NCBI GenBank assembly: GCA_020975725.1
Contig: QXJR01000020.1
Span: 248,001-312,000, forward strand
Direction: 5' to 3'
From: Picocystis sp. L7
Lineage: Eukaryota > Chlorophyta > Picocystophyceae > Picocystales > Picocystaceae
DNA: 64,000 nt
The position numbers were made by a program, and so were the translations under genes. Positions 11,221 to 21,097 of the stretch are shown piece after piece (the stretch's first letter is position 1; each line of letters starts with the position of its first letter). Under the pieces are notes generated by a model. That model was not told where the DNA came from. It ran no database searches and worked only from the letters and a program-made list of their open reading frames with translations.

Positions 11221-13311
11221 ATGGCGAGCGCCGGAGAGCGGTCCGCCATGGCCGCTTCCCGACGGGCGGAGGTGTGCCTGGAGATCGCACGACGAGCCAG
11301 GAATGCCGCAGGAGCGAAAGAAAGGAGCGAAACGGGGCCCGAACGAAAGGAAGCGTCGGTCGGAAGGCGATTCAGAGCCATGGACGTGCTCCTCCGATGT
11401 GCAGACGCCGTCGAAGCCGCGGCAGATGCAGCTCGGGCCGAGAAGGAAGCCCAGTTGGCATGTAGGAGCTTCTTGGCCGGAAGAAAAGGAAACATGGCCG
11501 ATCTGGTAGCAGCACAAGCGGCCGCCAAAGACGCCGAAGAAGCTTCGACACGTGCGAACCAGGCCGTCCAAGACGGCCTGGCCACGCGTGCAGCTGCATT
11601 GGCCGCGACTCGAGCACGTAATAGCGCGGATGAGATCGTTTCGGAAGCCCTGAGACGATGCAGTGCAGTGGAAGAGGTATTGGAGGTCGCCAAAGCTGCG
11701 AGACCGCACACGGCAGAGGATGCCCGTCGGCTGGCCGCGTGTGCACACGCGGAAGCAGACGCGTCTTCTTGGTCTTCGTTCTTTCCTCCACCGGATCGTG
11801 CTACAGAATCGGGAGAGGAGGCGGTAGAGCAGGCAATCGAGAAAATGCTGGACACAATGCGAGAGCGCAATGAACAAGCTGCAGAATTGATAGCCACCTT
11901 TGTGCTCGGTGCCCTTCCCTCGGAAGAAATCATGGAGCAAAAGTGTGTAGAGACAGGCACTGAGGAAACAGAATTGGCTTTGAGCCGTGTAGAGTATGTC
12001 CGAGCATTGTGCGAGAAGATACGAGACCATCTCCAAATTGCGTGGGAGGAACGTCAAGCTCAGCAAGAGGATCGCAACCCGTTTCAATGGGTCCTTCGTG
12101 CAGAAACGCTTCGGCACAGCGATGCAGTCATCTCGTCCATAGTTGCCCCAAACAGCACCCACAATGCACGATCGCAAGCAGCAGCGGACGAGGATGGTGG
12201 TTGGATCCTGGAACATGGCTGTGGATCACCGCCGCCTTGGGTAGGACTTTCTACAGTGATGCATAGACAACCATGGCTGGACGCATGGATGGATGCTGAG
12301 CAGGAAACGGCCGTCCAAGAGATGACCGATGTTATGCATGATGTTGACCTGGTTCAACAGTCGCTGTGGGAGGTCTTGTTGCGTGCTGTTTCTCGTGCGT
12401 CAGTCCTGCAGCAGTCGGCAGATAGGGGCAATTTTGTGCTCTCTGTGATAGGCAGTGCGATGGATTTGGTTCGGACTACAGCAAAGGCAGGAGGGGACCT
12501 TTTTGCAAGCAAGGTCCTTCGCAGTTGCGCACAGGTGATCAGCCAGGTGGAAGACGAGCCTTTCTTTCTCGAGCTGGAGGAAGCCACCGCGTTGTCGAGC
12601 GAGAATGAAGGCAAAAATTTTGGGGGAAGGAATCAACCTGAAGGTTCCTATTTGGGTGGAAGTGAAAACGCCAACAAGAGTGGCTTTTTGCTTGAAGACA
12701 TTGTTCGCTCGGCAATGGACGAAGCTGATCGGTGTGCTGAGGCAGTAGCTGGGCAGGTCGTCCGTCGTTTTAGAAGGGAGGCCAAGGCTTACGCCCGCAA
12801 TGCGGGTATACGGATGTCTGCGACCGGCAAAAGCATTGACACACCTGATGCCGACCTCCTTCGAGCACTTTATCTGCTCGACGAGGATCTAAGCGAAATC
12901 AGCCAAGCAACTGATCAAGCATCATACTTGCACATTTGGAGGGTCATTGCGTCATGCGTGGAAGAATTCTTTCGCCGTAACGTCCTTGCCACCACCAAAA
13001 CCATAAGCAAGGAAGGCACCCTTGCTTTTGCAGCAGATATAGAAGCAGCAACCGCAGCCATGGACAATTTTGCCCCCAAGAGGGAGCACAGCGGAATGCC
13101 ACTATCCGTGCGGTGGCGTTCACTGAAAGAGGCCATCTCCATATCTACATGCTTTTACGATGAACAGGAAGAGGCTCTGGCTGGTCCAAGCTGTAGAAAT
13201 GACGTCCCAGGAAACACGACCACCGTAGCATCCCTGAGATGGTTGACAGTCGAGGAAGGAAAGCACTTGCTCTCGGCCTTGTCGAGGGGTGCGACGGCAG
13301 GGGTCAGATGA
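11221..13311 (+). CDS. Large helical protein, possibly RINT1/TIP20-like tethering factor
   Basis: The single open frame of 696 residues starts at ATG 11221; the frame also runs a little upstream through non-ATG codons. The first third is very Ala/Glu/Arg-rich and probably coiled coil. Order and spacing of the remainder resemble RINT1/TIP20/MAG2 proteins of the Dsl1/NRZ complex, which tethers Golgi-derived vesicles at the ER: a helix with WLDAWMDAEQ, then a segment ending in VLRSCAQVISQVEDEPFFLELEE, then CVEEFFRR and a C-terminal FAADIEAATAAMDNF helix. The match is by overall pattern, not by a diagnostic motif, so an unrelated coiled-coil protein remains possible. It converges on petF, with about 385 bases between the stops. 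Confidence 0.42.
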   Translation: MASAGERSAMAASRRAEVCLEIARRARNAAGAKERSETGPERKEASVGRRFRAMDVLLRCADAVEAAADAARAEKEAQLACRSFLAGRKGNMADLVAAQAAAKDAEEASTRANQAVQDGLATRAAALAATRARNSADEIVSEALRRCSAVEEVLEVAKAARPHTAEDARRLAACAHAEADASSWSSFFPPPDRATESGEEAVEQAIEKMLDTMRERNEQAAELIATFVLGALPSEEIMEQKCVETGTEETELALSRVEYVRALCEKIRDHLQIAWEERQAQQEDRNPFQWVLRAETLRHSDAVISSIVAPNSTHNARSQAAADEDGGWILEHGCGSPPPWVGLSTVMHRQPWLDAWMDAEQETAVQEMTDVMHDVDLVQQSLWEVLLRAVSRASVLQQSADRGNFVLSVIGSAMDLVRTTAKAGGDLFASKVLRSCAQVISQVEDEPFFLELEEATALSSENEGKNFGGRNQPEGSYLGGSENANKSGFLLEDIVRSAMDEADRCAEAVAGQVVRRFRREAKAYARNAGIRMSATGKSIDTPDADLLRALYLLDEDLSEISQATDQASYLHIWRVIASCVEEFFRRNVLATTKTISKEGTLAFAADIEAATAAMDNFAPKREHSGMPLSVRWRSLKEAISISTCFYDEQEEALAGPSCRNDVPGNTTTVASLRWLTVEEGKHLLSALSRGATAGVR

Positions 13312-13696
13312 AGTCTGGGGACAGCCCATGGGTTGTTGAGCAACTGCCTATCATGGCCCAGGTTGGCAGTGGGCAGTGTTCCGTGTTTGTGCCTCTTCGC
13401 AAAGCGGCACGGAGGTCGGTCGACACGTGTTCCGCTCTCCCCTGGACCGGTAGTTGGAAGCAACGACAGAATTGACTGCATGGTAGGTGTGATGAAATAA
13501 AACAAGACCCACTCACATCCAGGAGATGTGGTCGTGTGAGGGGTAGCCCGTTGCAGCAGAGGCGGTTTCGCAGGAGTGGGTTGATCGAGTGGGATAGATG
13601 GGTTAACATGGCGGCGAAAATTCGTACAAACCAAAAACGGGGAGGGGCCACCCTCCCAGTTACCTTACACACCGTTCCAAATTCAGTGCACCCTCT

Positions 13697-14352
13697 TCAG
13701 TAGAGATCTTCCTCCTTGTGGGTCTCGATGGTGCAATCAGCGGTAGGGTAGGCCACGCAGGTGAGGACGAATCCATTGCTCATCTGATCGTCATCCAAGA
13801 AGGACTGATCGGACTGGTCGATGGTTCCTGCAGTCACCTTACCGGCGCAGCTGGAGCACGCTCCAGCGCGGCACGAGTAGGGCAGATCGACTCCGGCTTC
13901 CTGCGAGTCGTCGAGGGGGCACGTGCACAAGGGCGTCAGTTGTCCATCCCTCCACGCGTTCTTTCGTCGTCGTCGTCGTCTTGCGACGCACGGAGGAGGT
14001 CCACTTCCGTTCCATCGGTCTCGACCGGCGTTCTTCCTTCGGACGAGGGTTTTCGTCCTTGGGGTTGTGGGTGATCGTACACCTGTTCCCTCGTGCATTT
14101 CGTTGCGATCGTCGCGGGTCCAGTCCTTCCCGTCCATCTTCGTTCACGTTCGGCACGCACCTCAGCTGCATCCAGGATGTAGGTGTCGTCTGGGCACTCG
14201 ATGGTTTCCGTCCCATCCGGCGTCACCAGGGTGACGGTGTAGGCGCGGACCTGCAGGCGTGCTCCGCGGGTGGAGCGTTGCAGGCGCGCCACGGGGCTGC
14301 GGAGTGCGGTTCCACGCACGTGAGACACGGCGGACAGGCGAGCAGTGGCCAT
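13697..14352 (-). CDS. petF: Plastid [2Fe-2S] ferredoxin, two exons
   Basis: Exon 1 is 14352-14161 and exon 2 is 13900-13697. The 260-base intron (14160-13901) has donor GAG|GTGCGTG, a CTGAC branch-like motif about 38 bases before the acceptor, and CAG|GAA, phase 0. The joined 131-residue protein has a transit peptide of about 36 residues ([14 protein letters not shown], rich in Arg/Ser/Ala), then [20 protein letters not shown]. The cluster ligands are visible in [15 protein letters not shown] and FVLTCVAYP (four Cys). It carries electrons from photosystem I to FNR and other stromal acceptors. The intron falls between LDAAE and [10 protein letters not shown], inside the conserved domain. It is transcribed divergently from the cytochrome c peroxidase gene. 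Confidence 0.95.
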
Positions 14353-15054
14353 GGCGGTGGGTGGAGCGACGGTGTGACGCGGAGACGTGTTCGGCGACGT
14401 GGGTCTCAGGCGGCGGATCCAACTGAGGAATGGATGGGGATGGGATTCCCTTTCGCACCGTCGGTACAGACCCGGACCCAACTCCCTTTCGGAAGGGAAG
14501 TGGACACGGGTTCGATGGGAGGGTCGATCGGGGGAAAAGGAGACCTTGGGGGTGAGGACAACGGGAGTGGGGTGGGGAAGGATACCGACCATCCACCCAC
14601 GAAGGACCCGATCCTCGACGGGATACGGAAGGAAGACGATGGCACGTGGGGTGCGGAGAGGATCCTCGACGGGGGATGGAGAAACGAGGGTACGTGGAAC
14701 GCGGCTGAAACCATCCCCTCACGGACTGATGTGAACAAGACGAGACCGGAGGAACTGAGACGATCGAAGCGCGGTCGGGGGGATCCGACGACCGTACGTC
14801 CGGAAGACGTGGATCCTCGCCGGTCCACGTCGCTCGTTCGGGCATCCCGGCGTACGACCGTGCTCTCTTCCTCTCGCTTTCTTCACCGGTGACCGCAGAG
14901 ACCCCCCCTCCGGGTGACGTTATCCGAGCGAGTGGCTGTGGTCGACGTACGTTCGCCCCAGGGGGACCTCTGCACCAATCGGAATGCAGGAAAGAAGGAC
15001 CGGGACGAACCCAGGCGTCGTGGGAGAGACAGGGTCGAAGCAACCAGAAGAAGG

Positions 15055-15095
15055 CCAATGCCCCCCTTTCCTGCGGTTAAAAAGGGGGGCATTGG
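15055..15095. promoter_or_regulatory. Perfect 15-bp inverted repeat, 11-nt loop
   Basis: The left arm ccaatgccccccttt (15055-15069) is exactly complementary to the right arm aaaggggggcattgg (15081-15095). The loop is cctgcggttaa. The arms contain the AAAGGGGGGCAT motif also seen at 27015, 27040 and (shortened) 43251. Function is unknown. Confidence 0.85.
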
Positions 15096-15224
15096 GAAAT
15101 GCAAGGCTTCCCATCGGACGTCCTCTCCTTCCACGAATCGGATGCAGGTCGACGTCGGAACCAAGCACCACGTCGCTCGTGCGAAGGAAGAGGAAACGCA
15201 CACGCGTCTCGTGGCCGGAACATG

Positions 15225-15268
15225 GAACGATCCCGTGGGCTTGCACGTGCACATCCACGGGATCGTTC
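15225..15268. promoter_or_regulatory. Perfect 14-bp inverted repeat around a GCACGTGC palindrome
   Basis: The left arm gaacgatcccgtgg (15225-15238) pairs exactly with ccacgggatcgttc (15255-15268). The 16-base loop contains gcacgtgc, which includes a CACGTG E-box/G-box core. It could be a binding site for a dimeric factor or a hairpin. Function is inferred only from symmetry. Confidence 0.8.
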
Positions 15269-15540
15269 GGATGGATCGGATCGGGTGTGCGATCCGACGC
15301 ACACCTCGCCTGTGGACCCAACCCCGTCCCGTCCCATCCCGTCTCTGCTTCCATCCTGTCACTCCCTGGATCCGTGGATGGGTGTGCACCACCAACATGG
15401 GTGCGTGTCGAACTATGCACGCATCGAACTGTCTTCGGAAGCACCCATCGCTCCTCCGCTCGCGTCCGCGTCCTGCGGTCTCTCGGACACGGTTCGCGTC
15501 TACCCACGTTTCACGAACCGACCGGTGGTTCCGATCGAAC

Positions 15541-15706
15541 CCACCGGCGTTCCCTTTCGAACGTCTCCGATCTCCCTTTCAAACCTTCCCTTTCGAATCC
15601 GAATCGATCGAGTTCGGTCTTGTCCCCTCCCACACCCATCGACCCCACCGGCGTTCCCTTTCGAACGTCTCCGATCTCCTTTTCAATCCTTCCCTTTCGA
15701 ATCGGA
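15541..15706. repeat. Two direct copies of a CCCTTTCGAA block, 104-base period
   Basis: A block of about 62 bases beginning ccaccggcgttccctttcga at 15541 is repeated with about five differences at 15645. Each copy holds two CCCTTTCGAA elements and a degenerate one between them. The pair lies 130-300 bases before the peroxidase ATG. The same 104-base period occurs in the repeats before squalene synthase. Confidence 0.9.
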
Positions 15707-15836
15707 TGGAGAGATCCCTTCTACCCATACGCCATCGCCATTGTCGTCGACATCGTCGCGCAGTTTCGCACACGCCGCGGCGCGCACTCGCGTTTCCTTT
15801 CGCGATTCGGTCGGTGATTCGGAGGAGGACGTGAAG

Positions 15837-16942
15837 ATGGCCATGGCCAGGTCGGCTCGAACCGTTGCAAAGGCGGCCGTGCGAGGTGCGCCACGCGCCG
15901 TCAGCGACTTGGCCGCTTCCGAGGACGAATGGCTGACCGCGACGGGAACACGTCTTCGACATGCGGTGGATGTGGAGCAGCGTTTGCATCCCAAGCGTCG
16001 GGAAAAACCGCACAGGTGGAAGAAACCGCCGCTCGAACCGCAGGATTCGCTTCGAAAGCAGCGGCATGGACTGTGCTGGGTGTCACCACCGTTGGATTTG
16101 CTGCTTGGACACCGCTGGCACATGCCAAGGAGCAAGAAGCAGATCTGGAAGAAGTGAAGAAGATGATCTGTCAAGTCATCGAAGACGATCCAGACATGGG
16201 ACCGACGCTGGTGAGGTTGGCATGGCACACCTCCGGCACATACGATAAGACCACTGGCACGGGAGGTTCCAACGGGGCGACCATGCGCTTCACGCCAGAA
16301 GCAGATTTTGGTGCCAATGCAGGACTTCGTTTGGCCCGCAACGTGTTGGAACCCATCAAGAAAGCACACCCCCAGATCTCCTACGCGGACCTGTGGACCT
16401 ATGCTGGATGTGTGGCCATCGAAGAGATGGACGGACCCGCCATCACCTGGAGACCTGGACGTGTGGACAAAGGACCGGAATCCTGTCCACCGGATGGCCG
16501 TCTGCCAGACGGGGAGAAAGGTGGACCTGCAGGCACTACCCAGCACGTTAGAGACATCTTCTATCGCATGGGATTCAATGACCGGGAGATCGTCGCGCTC
16601 GTAGGTGCACACGCCCTTGGGGAGTGCCACACGGATCGAAGCGGGTACAAAGGACCGTGGACACGTATGAAAACCACCTTCTCCAACGAGTACTTTAGAG
16701 AACTCCTCGAAAACACTTGGACTCTCAAAAAATGGAACGGTCCACCCCAATTTGAGGACCCAACAGGAGAACTCATGATGCTTCCAACAGACATGGCATT
16801 GATCTGGGATTCAGACTTTCGCAAGTATGTGGAAATGTACGCAAACGATCAGGACTTGTGGTTTGCGGATTTTGCAAAAGCCTTCCAGAAGTTGGAAGAG
16901 CTGGGATGTGAGATTGAGAAGCCGTGGTGGAAGATCTTCTGA
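15837..16942 (+). CDS. CCP1: Cytochrome c peroxidase-like class I haem peroxidase, two exons
   Basis: Exon 1 is 15837-15885. The intron starts at 15886 (G|GTGCGCC) and ends at 15977 or 15980, with CTGAC at about 15931. Exon 2 runs to 16942, giving about 336 residues. The N-terminus [16 protein letters not shown] looks mitochondrial, and a hydrophobic stretch [19 protein letters not shown] follows, like the bipartite presequence of yeast Ccp1. The distal haem motif [13 protein letters not shown], the proximal motif [10 protein letters not shown] and the C-terminal [36 protein letters not shown] are clear and closer to CCP than to plastid ascorbate peroxidase. CCP reduces H2O2 with cytochrome c in the intermembrane space. 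A hybrid ascorbate/cytochrome peroxidase cannot be excluded. Confidence 0.85.
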
Positions 16943-17772
16943 TGTGGTCGACAAGGCTAAGTGGTAACTATATTATAACTGCACTCCTCAACACCGTATC
17001 GTTTCCTCTACAAACTCTAATCTCTTTTGCGTCTGGCCTGTGGAGCAGCTGCATGCGGGCTGAATCTGTGCTGGTGTAGACCCTCTGTCATTGTACGTAG
17101 AACTCATGGTCGTTGTTTGTAACTGGGCGACACGGAGCGTGATGGGCGGTGCTTCAGCAATTTCAAATCACTTTGCATTGACTACAGGCGATTTGAATCA
17201 GCGTTCCAAGAAGTTTTCTTTTAACTTTGAGCAGGATGCATCTGATTAGCCATCTCTTGTCCTGTAGATCAGATTGGCAACTTTTGAATGACCACCCAAC
17301 ATTTTGCTTGTCCAGTGTTGCTGCGCGCTTCTCCGCATGCACGAGCCATTTGTCTTGTACTTCATCAAAGTAGATGTTGGGCATCCTGGCTGCCGTGGGA
17401 GTCCAATCAGAGGCATGATACAAGGAATACCATTTGCAGGCTCAAGGAAATACTGCTTTTGGAAATTACTACCCATCATGGCAAGAGGATGCTTACCTGT
17501 GGAATAGAGCACCAGATTGCAGTTTTTAGGAGAGGTGGTGTATTTATTCTAGGGATGGGAGCTCATGCATTGGGGTCGAACAAAGCAAGAGAAATCCCTG
17601 TGCTTGCAGGAGGCGTCAGCTCTTAATGATTGGTGAGTATACTTGAGTAGAGGTCTTCCCCAAGCATACAGCAAAAGTGTGTGTGTGGGTGGGGGGGGGG
17701 TCGAAGGGCCAAAAGACTATGTGTAAGATTTCGCATACAAATGGCAACGGAAGCGGCCAGACGATTTTACAG
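16943..17772. other. Convergent 3' region, no gene seen
   Basis: These 830 bases lie between the stops of the peroxidase and the convergent J-protein gene. They are AT-richer and contain a GT-rich then poly-G run (about 17679-17701). No coding sequence is supported. Confidence 0.5.
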
Positions 17773-19506
17773 CTACCCACGATTGGAATACTGCTTCCCA
17801 TCGTGAGAAGAGCTCGAGCTGCCGTACCGATGCCCTGAACCATTACCCATATTCATGTCCCCGAAATCTTCCGTGGCATCTGCCACGCCCGAATCAATAT
17901 CCTCAACAGAAAACCCACGATCGTACAGTGCACGCTTCTGGCTGTCAAGGAGGATGTTGTATGCATCTTGCAGGTGCTTGAACTTCCTATCTGCTTCCCT
18001 CTTTTCCTTTGGTGTCCGGTGTGAATTCTTGTCTGGGTGGTACTTCAAGCAGGCTTTTTTGTAGGCTTTCCTGATTTCCACTTCAGTAGCTGTGCGGCGG
18101 ACTTCCAGCAAATGGTAGAAGTCCACGTATTTGTGTTTCCTCACCGTGTCTGCGGCCTCCTTAACGAGCTTCCTGATGTCAGGGGTGTGCGGGTCCAGCT
18201 CAAGTACCTTCTCAAAGTCACGCAGTGCGTCCTCGAAGTTTTCCAGCTCCAAGTGAATGTGGGCTCTTCGCAGGTACGCTTTTGTGTACATTTCATCTAG
18301 TTCTACGGCATACGTGCAGTCAACTAGAGCATCTTCTAAGTTTTCTAACTTGATGAGTGCCGCCGCACGATTACAGGCACACTGGGCTACAAGGCTATTC
18401 CTAACATTCGGATCGACGCTCATAGCTGCAGTGTAGTGCTGATATGCTTCATGCCACCTTCCCCGCTGGAACGCTTGGTTTCCCTTCTGCTTATTGTTTT
18501 GCACGGTCTGTACAACGTCCATGAAACGCTTGGCGTGCAGATTCTTCGGGTCACACGCCAAGGCCTGAGCGAAATAGCGCTCAGCGGCTTTGGTATCTCC
18601 GATCAAGTAGCTGGCCTCCGCGCGTATGGATAAAATTTCAGAGGCATGCTTGTTTCCATCCACCTTGAGTCCTCTACAAAGGGCAAGGGCTTCTTGGTGC
18701 TTTCCCTTGGTGAGGAGGACCCTACCCATGGCCACCTTGAACTGCTCTACATTCGGCGCAATTTCCATGGCTTTCTCGATCAGCCTCATATTTTCCTGAG
18801 TCAAGGTGCTTCCGTTGATGGTCTTGGCTTTTTCTACAATGGAGATAGACCTAAGGTCCTGCTCTACGTCCGCTCCCTTGGCTCTTGCTTGCATGAGCTG
18901 TGTTTTGGCTTGTTCTACGTCTCCCAGGCACAGGTAAGCCTTTGCTGCCCTGCTGTACCCTTTGACATAGAATGGATCCAGTTTGCAGGCCTTGGTGGCA
19001 TCCACGGCAGCCTCTCTGAACTTTTTGAGCATGTAATAGGCAGCCGATCGGTTTCCATAGAGGGACGCCAGTTCCGGACAGAACGCGATGGCTCTGGAGT
19101 ATGCCATCACGGCATCCTCGTACTTTTTCGCTTTGAAGCATGCGTTGCCTTGGGCTTGCAGTTTCTCTTCGTCTTGTGGAGAGATCTTGGATCTTCTCCC
19201 GTGTCTCATGATGATGGCTGTGACGGCTCTCCTGGCGCTTTCGACCTCTCTGGAGGCCGGTTGGTTGTCTCCTGGTGCTGGAGGCACCCTGAGGAACGTG
19301 GGATCGATTTCTCTTGCTCTACGAAAGGCCACTTTGGCTTCGTCCACGAGTCCCAAGCTCTCGGCCGCGTCCCCCAGTGCTTTCCAAGCCGCTGCATCCT
19401 GTGGATTGTGGGCCACCCTTGGACAGGCGGTCCTGGCCGCCACGGCTGCCCGCCTCATCCTCTCTTCCCTGGCCGAAGAGGACGCAGGTGAAGTCATCCG
19501 CGACAT
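17773..19506 (-). CDS. DNAJC7: TPR-repeat J-domain co-chaperone (DNAJC7/TPR2-like)
   Basis: The 577-residue intron-free protein begins MSRMTSPAS at 19506. Tandem tetratricopeptide repeats fill residues about 20-450, recognisable by A-W-K-A-L-G-D-A, GNACFKAKKYEDAVMAYSRA, GNRSAAYYMLKKFREAAVDA, GNQAFQRGRWHEAYQHYTAA and CNRAAALIKLENLEDALVDC. A J domain follows (DFYHLLEVRRTATEVEIRKA, with HPD in KYHPDKN) and ends with ILLDSQKRALYDRG. The Gly/Ser-rich tail is short. DNAJC7-type proteins bind Hsp70 and Hsp90 through the TPRs and stimulate Hsp70 ATPase through the J domain in the cytosol. An extra TPR before the usual N-terminal set makes it somewhat longer than the human protein. No transit peptide is evident. 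Confidence 0.93.
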   Translation of the reverse strand: MSRMTSPASSSAREERMRRAAVAARTACPRVAHNPQDAAAWKALGDAAESLGLVDEAKVAFRRAREIDPTFLRVPPAPGDNQPASREVESARRAVTAIIMRHGRRSKISPQDEEKLQAQGNACFKAKKYEDAVMAYSRAIAFCPELASLYGNRSAAYYMLKKFREAAVDATKACKLDPFYVKGYSRAAKAYLCLGDVEQAKTQLMQARAKGADVEQDLRSISIVEKAKTINGSTLTQENMRLIEKAMEIAPNVEQFKVAMGRVLLTKGKHQEALALCRGLKVDGNKHASEILSIRAEASYLIGDTKAAERYFAQALACDPKNLHAKRFMDVVQTVQNNKQKGNQAFQRGRWHEAYQHYTAAMSVDPNVRNSLVAQCACNRAAALIKLENLEDALVDCTYAVELDEMYTKAYLRRAHIHLELENFEDALRDFEKVLELDPHTPDIRKLVKEAADTVRKHKYVDFYHLLEVRRTATEVEIRKAYKKACLKYHPDKNSHRTPKEKREADRKFKHLQDAYNILLDSQKRALYDRGFSVEDIDSGVADATEDFGDMNMGNGSGHRYGSSSSSHDGKQYSNRG

Positions 19507-21097
19507 CTCTCGGATGCGCTGTTACCACTCGAAAGACGGCGGTGCAGTCCACCAAGCCATGCATCACCCAGTGGAGAAGCGACCCTGGCCAGGGAGCCAT
19601 CCGGACATCCCGACCCCAAGACGGAAAAGCGACAGGCGCGGAGGGAGGATGGGGTCGGGATTCCTGCCGTCCCCGGGGGGGCGGCACAGGGACGCGGGTG
19701 CTCGACGGGCGAAGGAGAAACGCGAAGGAAACGAAAGGGGAGGGAAAGGGGAAAGGCGGGGCGATGGAGGCGTGACACGAAGAGGTTGGCTTCCCGCCCT
19801 CCCCCCTCCCCTCCACACAACCCGTGCCCACAAGCAACGATCGGATTGGCCGAGATGGAGCGAAAACCGAACCCCAATGGACGGTGGTGAACGGATGGTG
19901 GTGGGACGTTGTGTAAAACCCAAGGAGGAGGAGCGTCCAACACCCACGCCCGAACGGGATGGTGCATCGCCCGATGGACACACACGCTCCGTTGGCGCCG
20001 ATCGGCTCGAACCAAAGCAAGGAGAACGAATCGGTAGTCCGCATGCCAATCCAAGATCTCGCGCGCACTCAATGATGAAACGATGTACGTATGCGTTCCC
20101 ATGCCGGTGAACGAAAGGGCGAAGCCGGAGCGAGAGTGCGAGAAAATAGGAACCGTAGCCCAATCACGACCCAATACGTACGCGTGCACCCTAGGAGCGA
20201 TTGGGGTGCGGTGTGGAACGTGCAAACCTTGGGCGATGATCGGTGCACCGCAACACGTCGTCATTCGAGTGCCCACAACGGCATCCATCCAAGGCCACCA
20301 CCGTGTGACTTTCAAACTTTGCACGAACCAACTCCACCCTTCGCGTCGACGACGCTTGGAGCGACGGGTGTCAAATGGCGTTCATGGGGCACAAGCCATG
20401 CGAATGCAAGGGACGAATGCCCGGAGGTGGAGACCCTTCCTCTCGACCGCGTTCCTGCGTGGAGGGTCTGCAAGAGTTGTTTTTCGAGCGTGTGGACGCA
20501 ACGGTGCCTGGGGAGGTCCTTTGAGAAAGCACCATCGTGCATTGTTGTCGTTTTTTCGTTTGCCTTCGTGAAAGTCATCTCGTCGATGAGCGAGGAATCT
20601 ACCGACGGTCTCGTGCGTTTCCCTCCCTCATTGCGTAGGAACGTTTCGTCCAAAACGCGGGTGCGCTCCGTTTCATCTCGGTGCCCCCCCTCCCTTTCCT
20701 TTTGGGTCCCCGTATGCACTTGGTCTTGTTACCTCTCGCGAAGGTGGTACTGGGTGGACGGGACGCGTCTCTCTTCTCTCGACGGATCCCCTCTTGGCAT
20801 TCTCGTTCATCTTCGACTCCGTGTGGTTCGCTACCATCGCGCCTCTCCCACGTCCTCCTGGGTTGTTCTTCCCTCCCCTTCCATCGAACCCACCTGGGTC
20901 CCACGAATCCCACCTTCTCGTCCATCTATTCCCATCTTCGAGTCCGACTGTCCCTGGGTTCAATCGGGGGTTCAATGGGGTGGGGATCCGCCACGGTGCT
21001 CGATCCGGTCCCCCTCCCGTTTCGGGATCGGAAGGGGATCCACACGGTTGTGAACCTCGCCGGACCTTCACAACTGTCCTTTCTCCCTGCGACGGCG
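19507..21097. promoter_or_regulatory. Divergent intergenic region of the J-protein gene and SPT5
   Basis: These 1.6 kb between divergent starts carry no recognisable gene, although long GC-rich open frames cross them on both strands without any family similarity. Promoters of both genes must lie here. Confidence 0.5.

Larger units (their letters stand above)
14353..15836. promoter_or_regulatory. Divergent intergenic region of petF and cytochrome c peroxidase
   Basis: These 1.48 kb separate two divergent start codons and contain no convincing gene. They hold two perfect hairpins (15055-15095 and 15225-15268) and a duplicated block with several CCCTTTCGAA motifs (15541-15706), listed separately. 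All promoter elements of both genes must lie here. No TATA box stands out. Confidence 0.6.

Noticed and set aside
15837-16942. Plastid ascorbate peroxidase
   Set aside because: The C-terminal [11 protein letters not shown]...[16 protein letters not shown] and the bipartite N-terminus fit cytochrome c peroxidase better.
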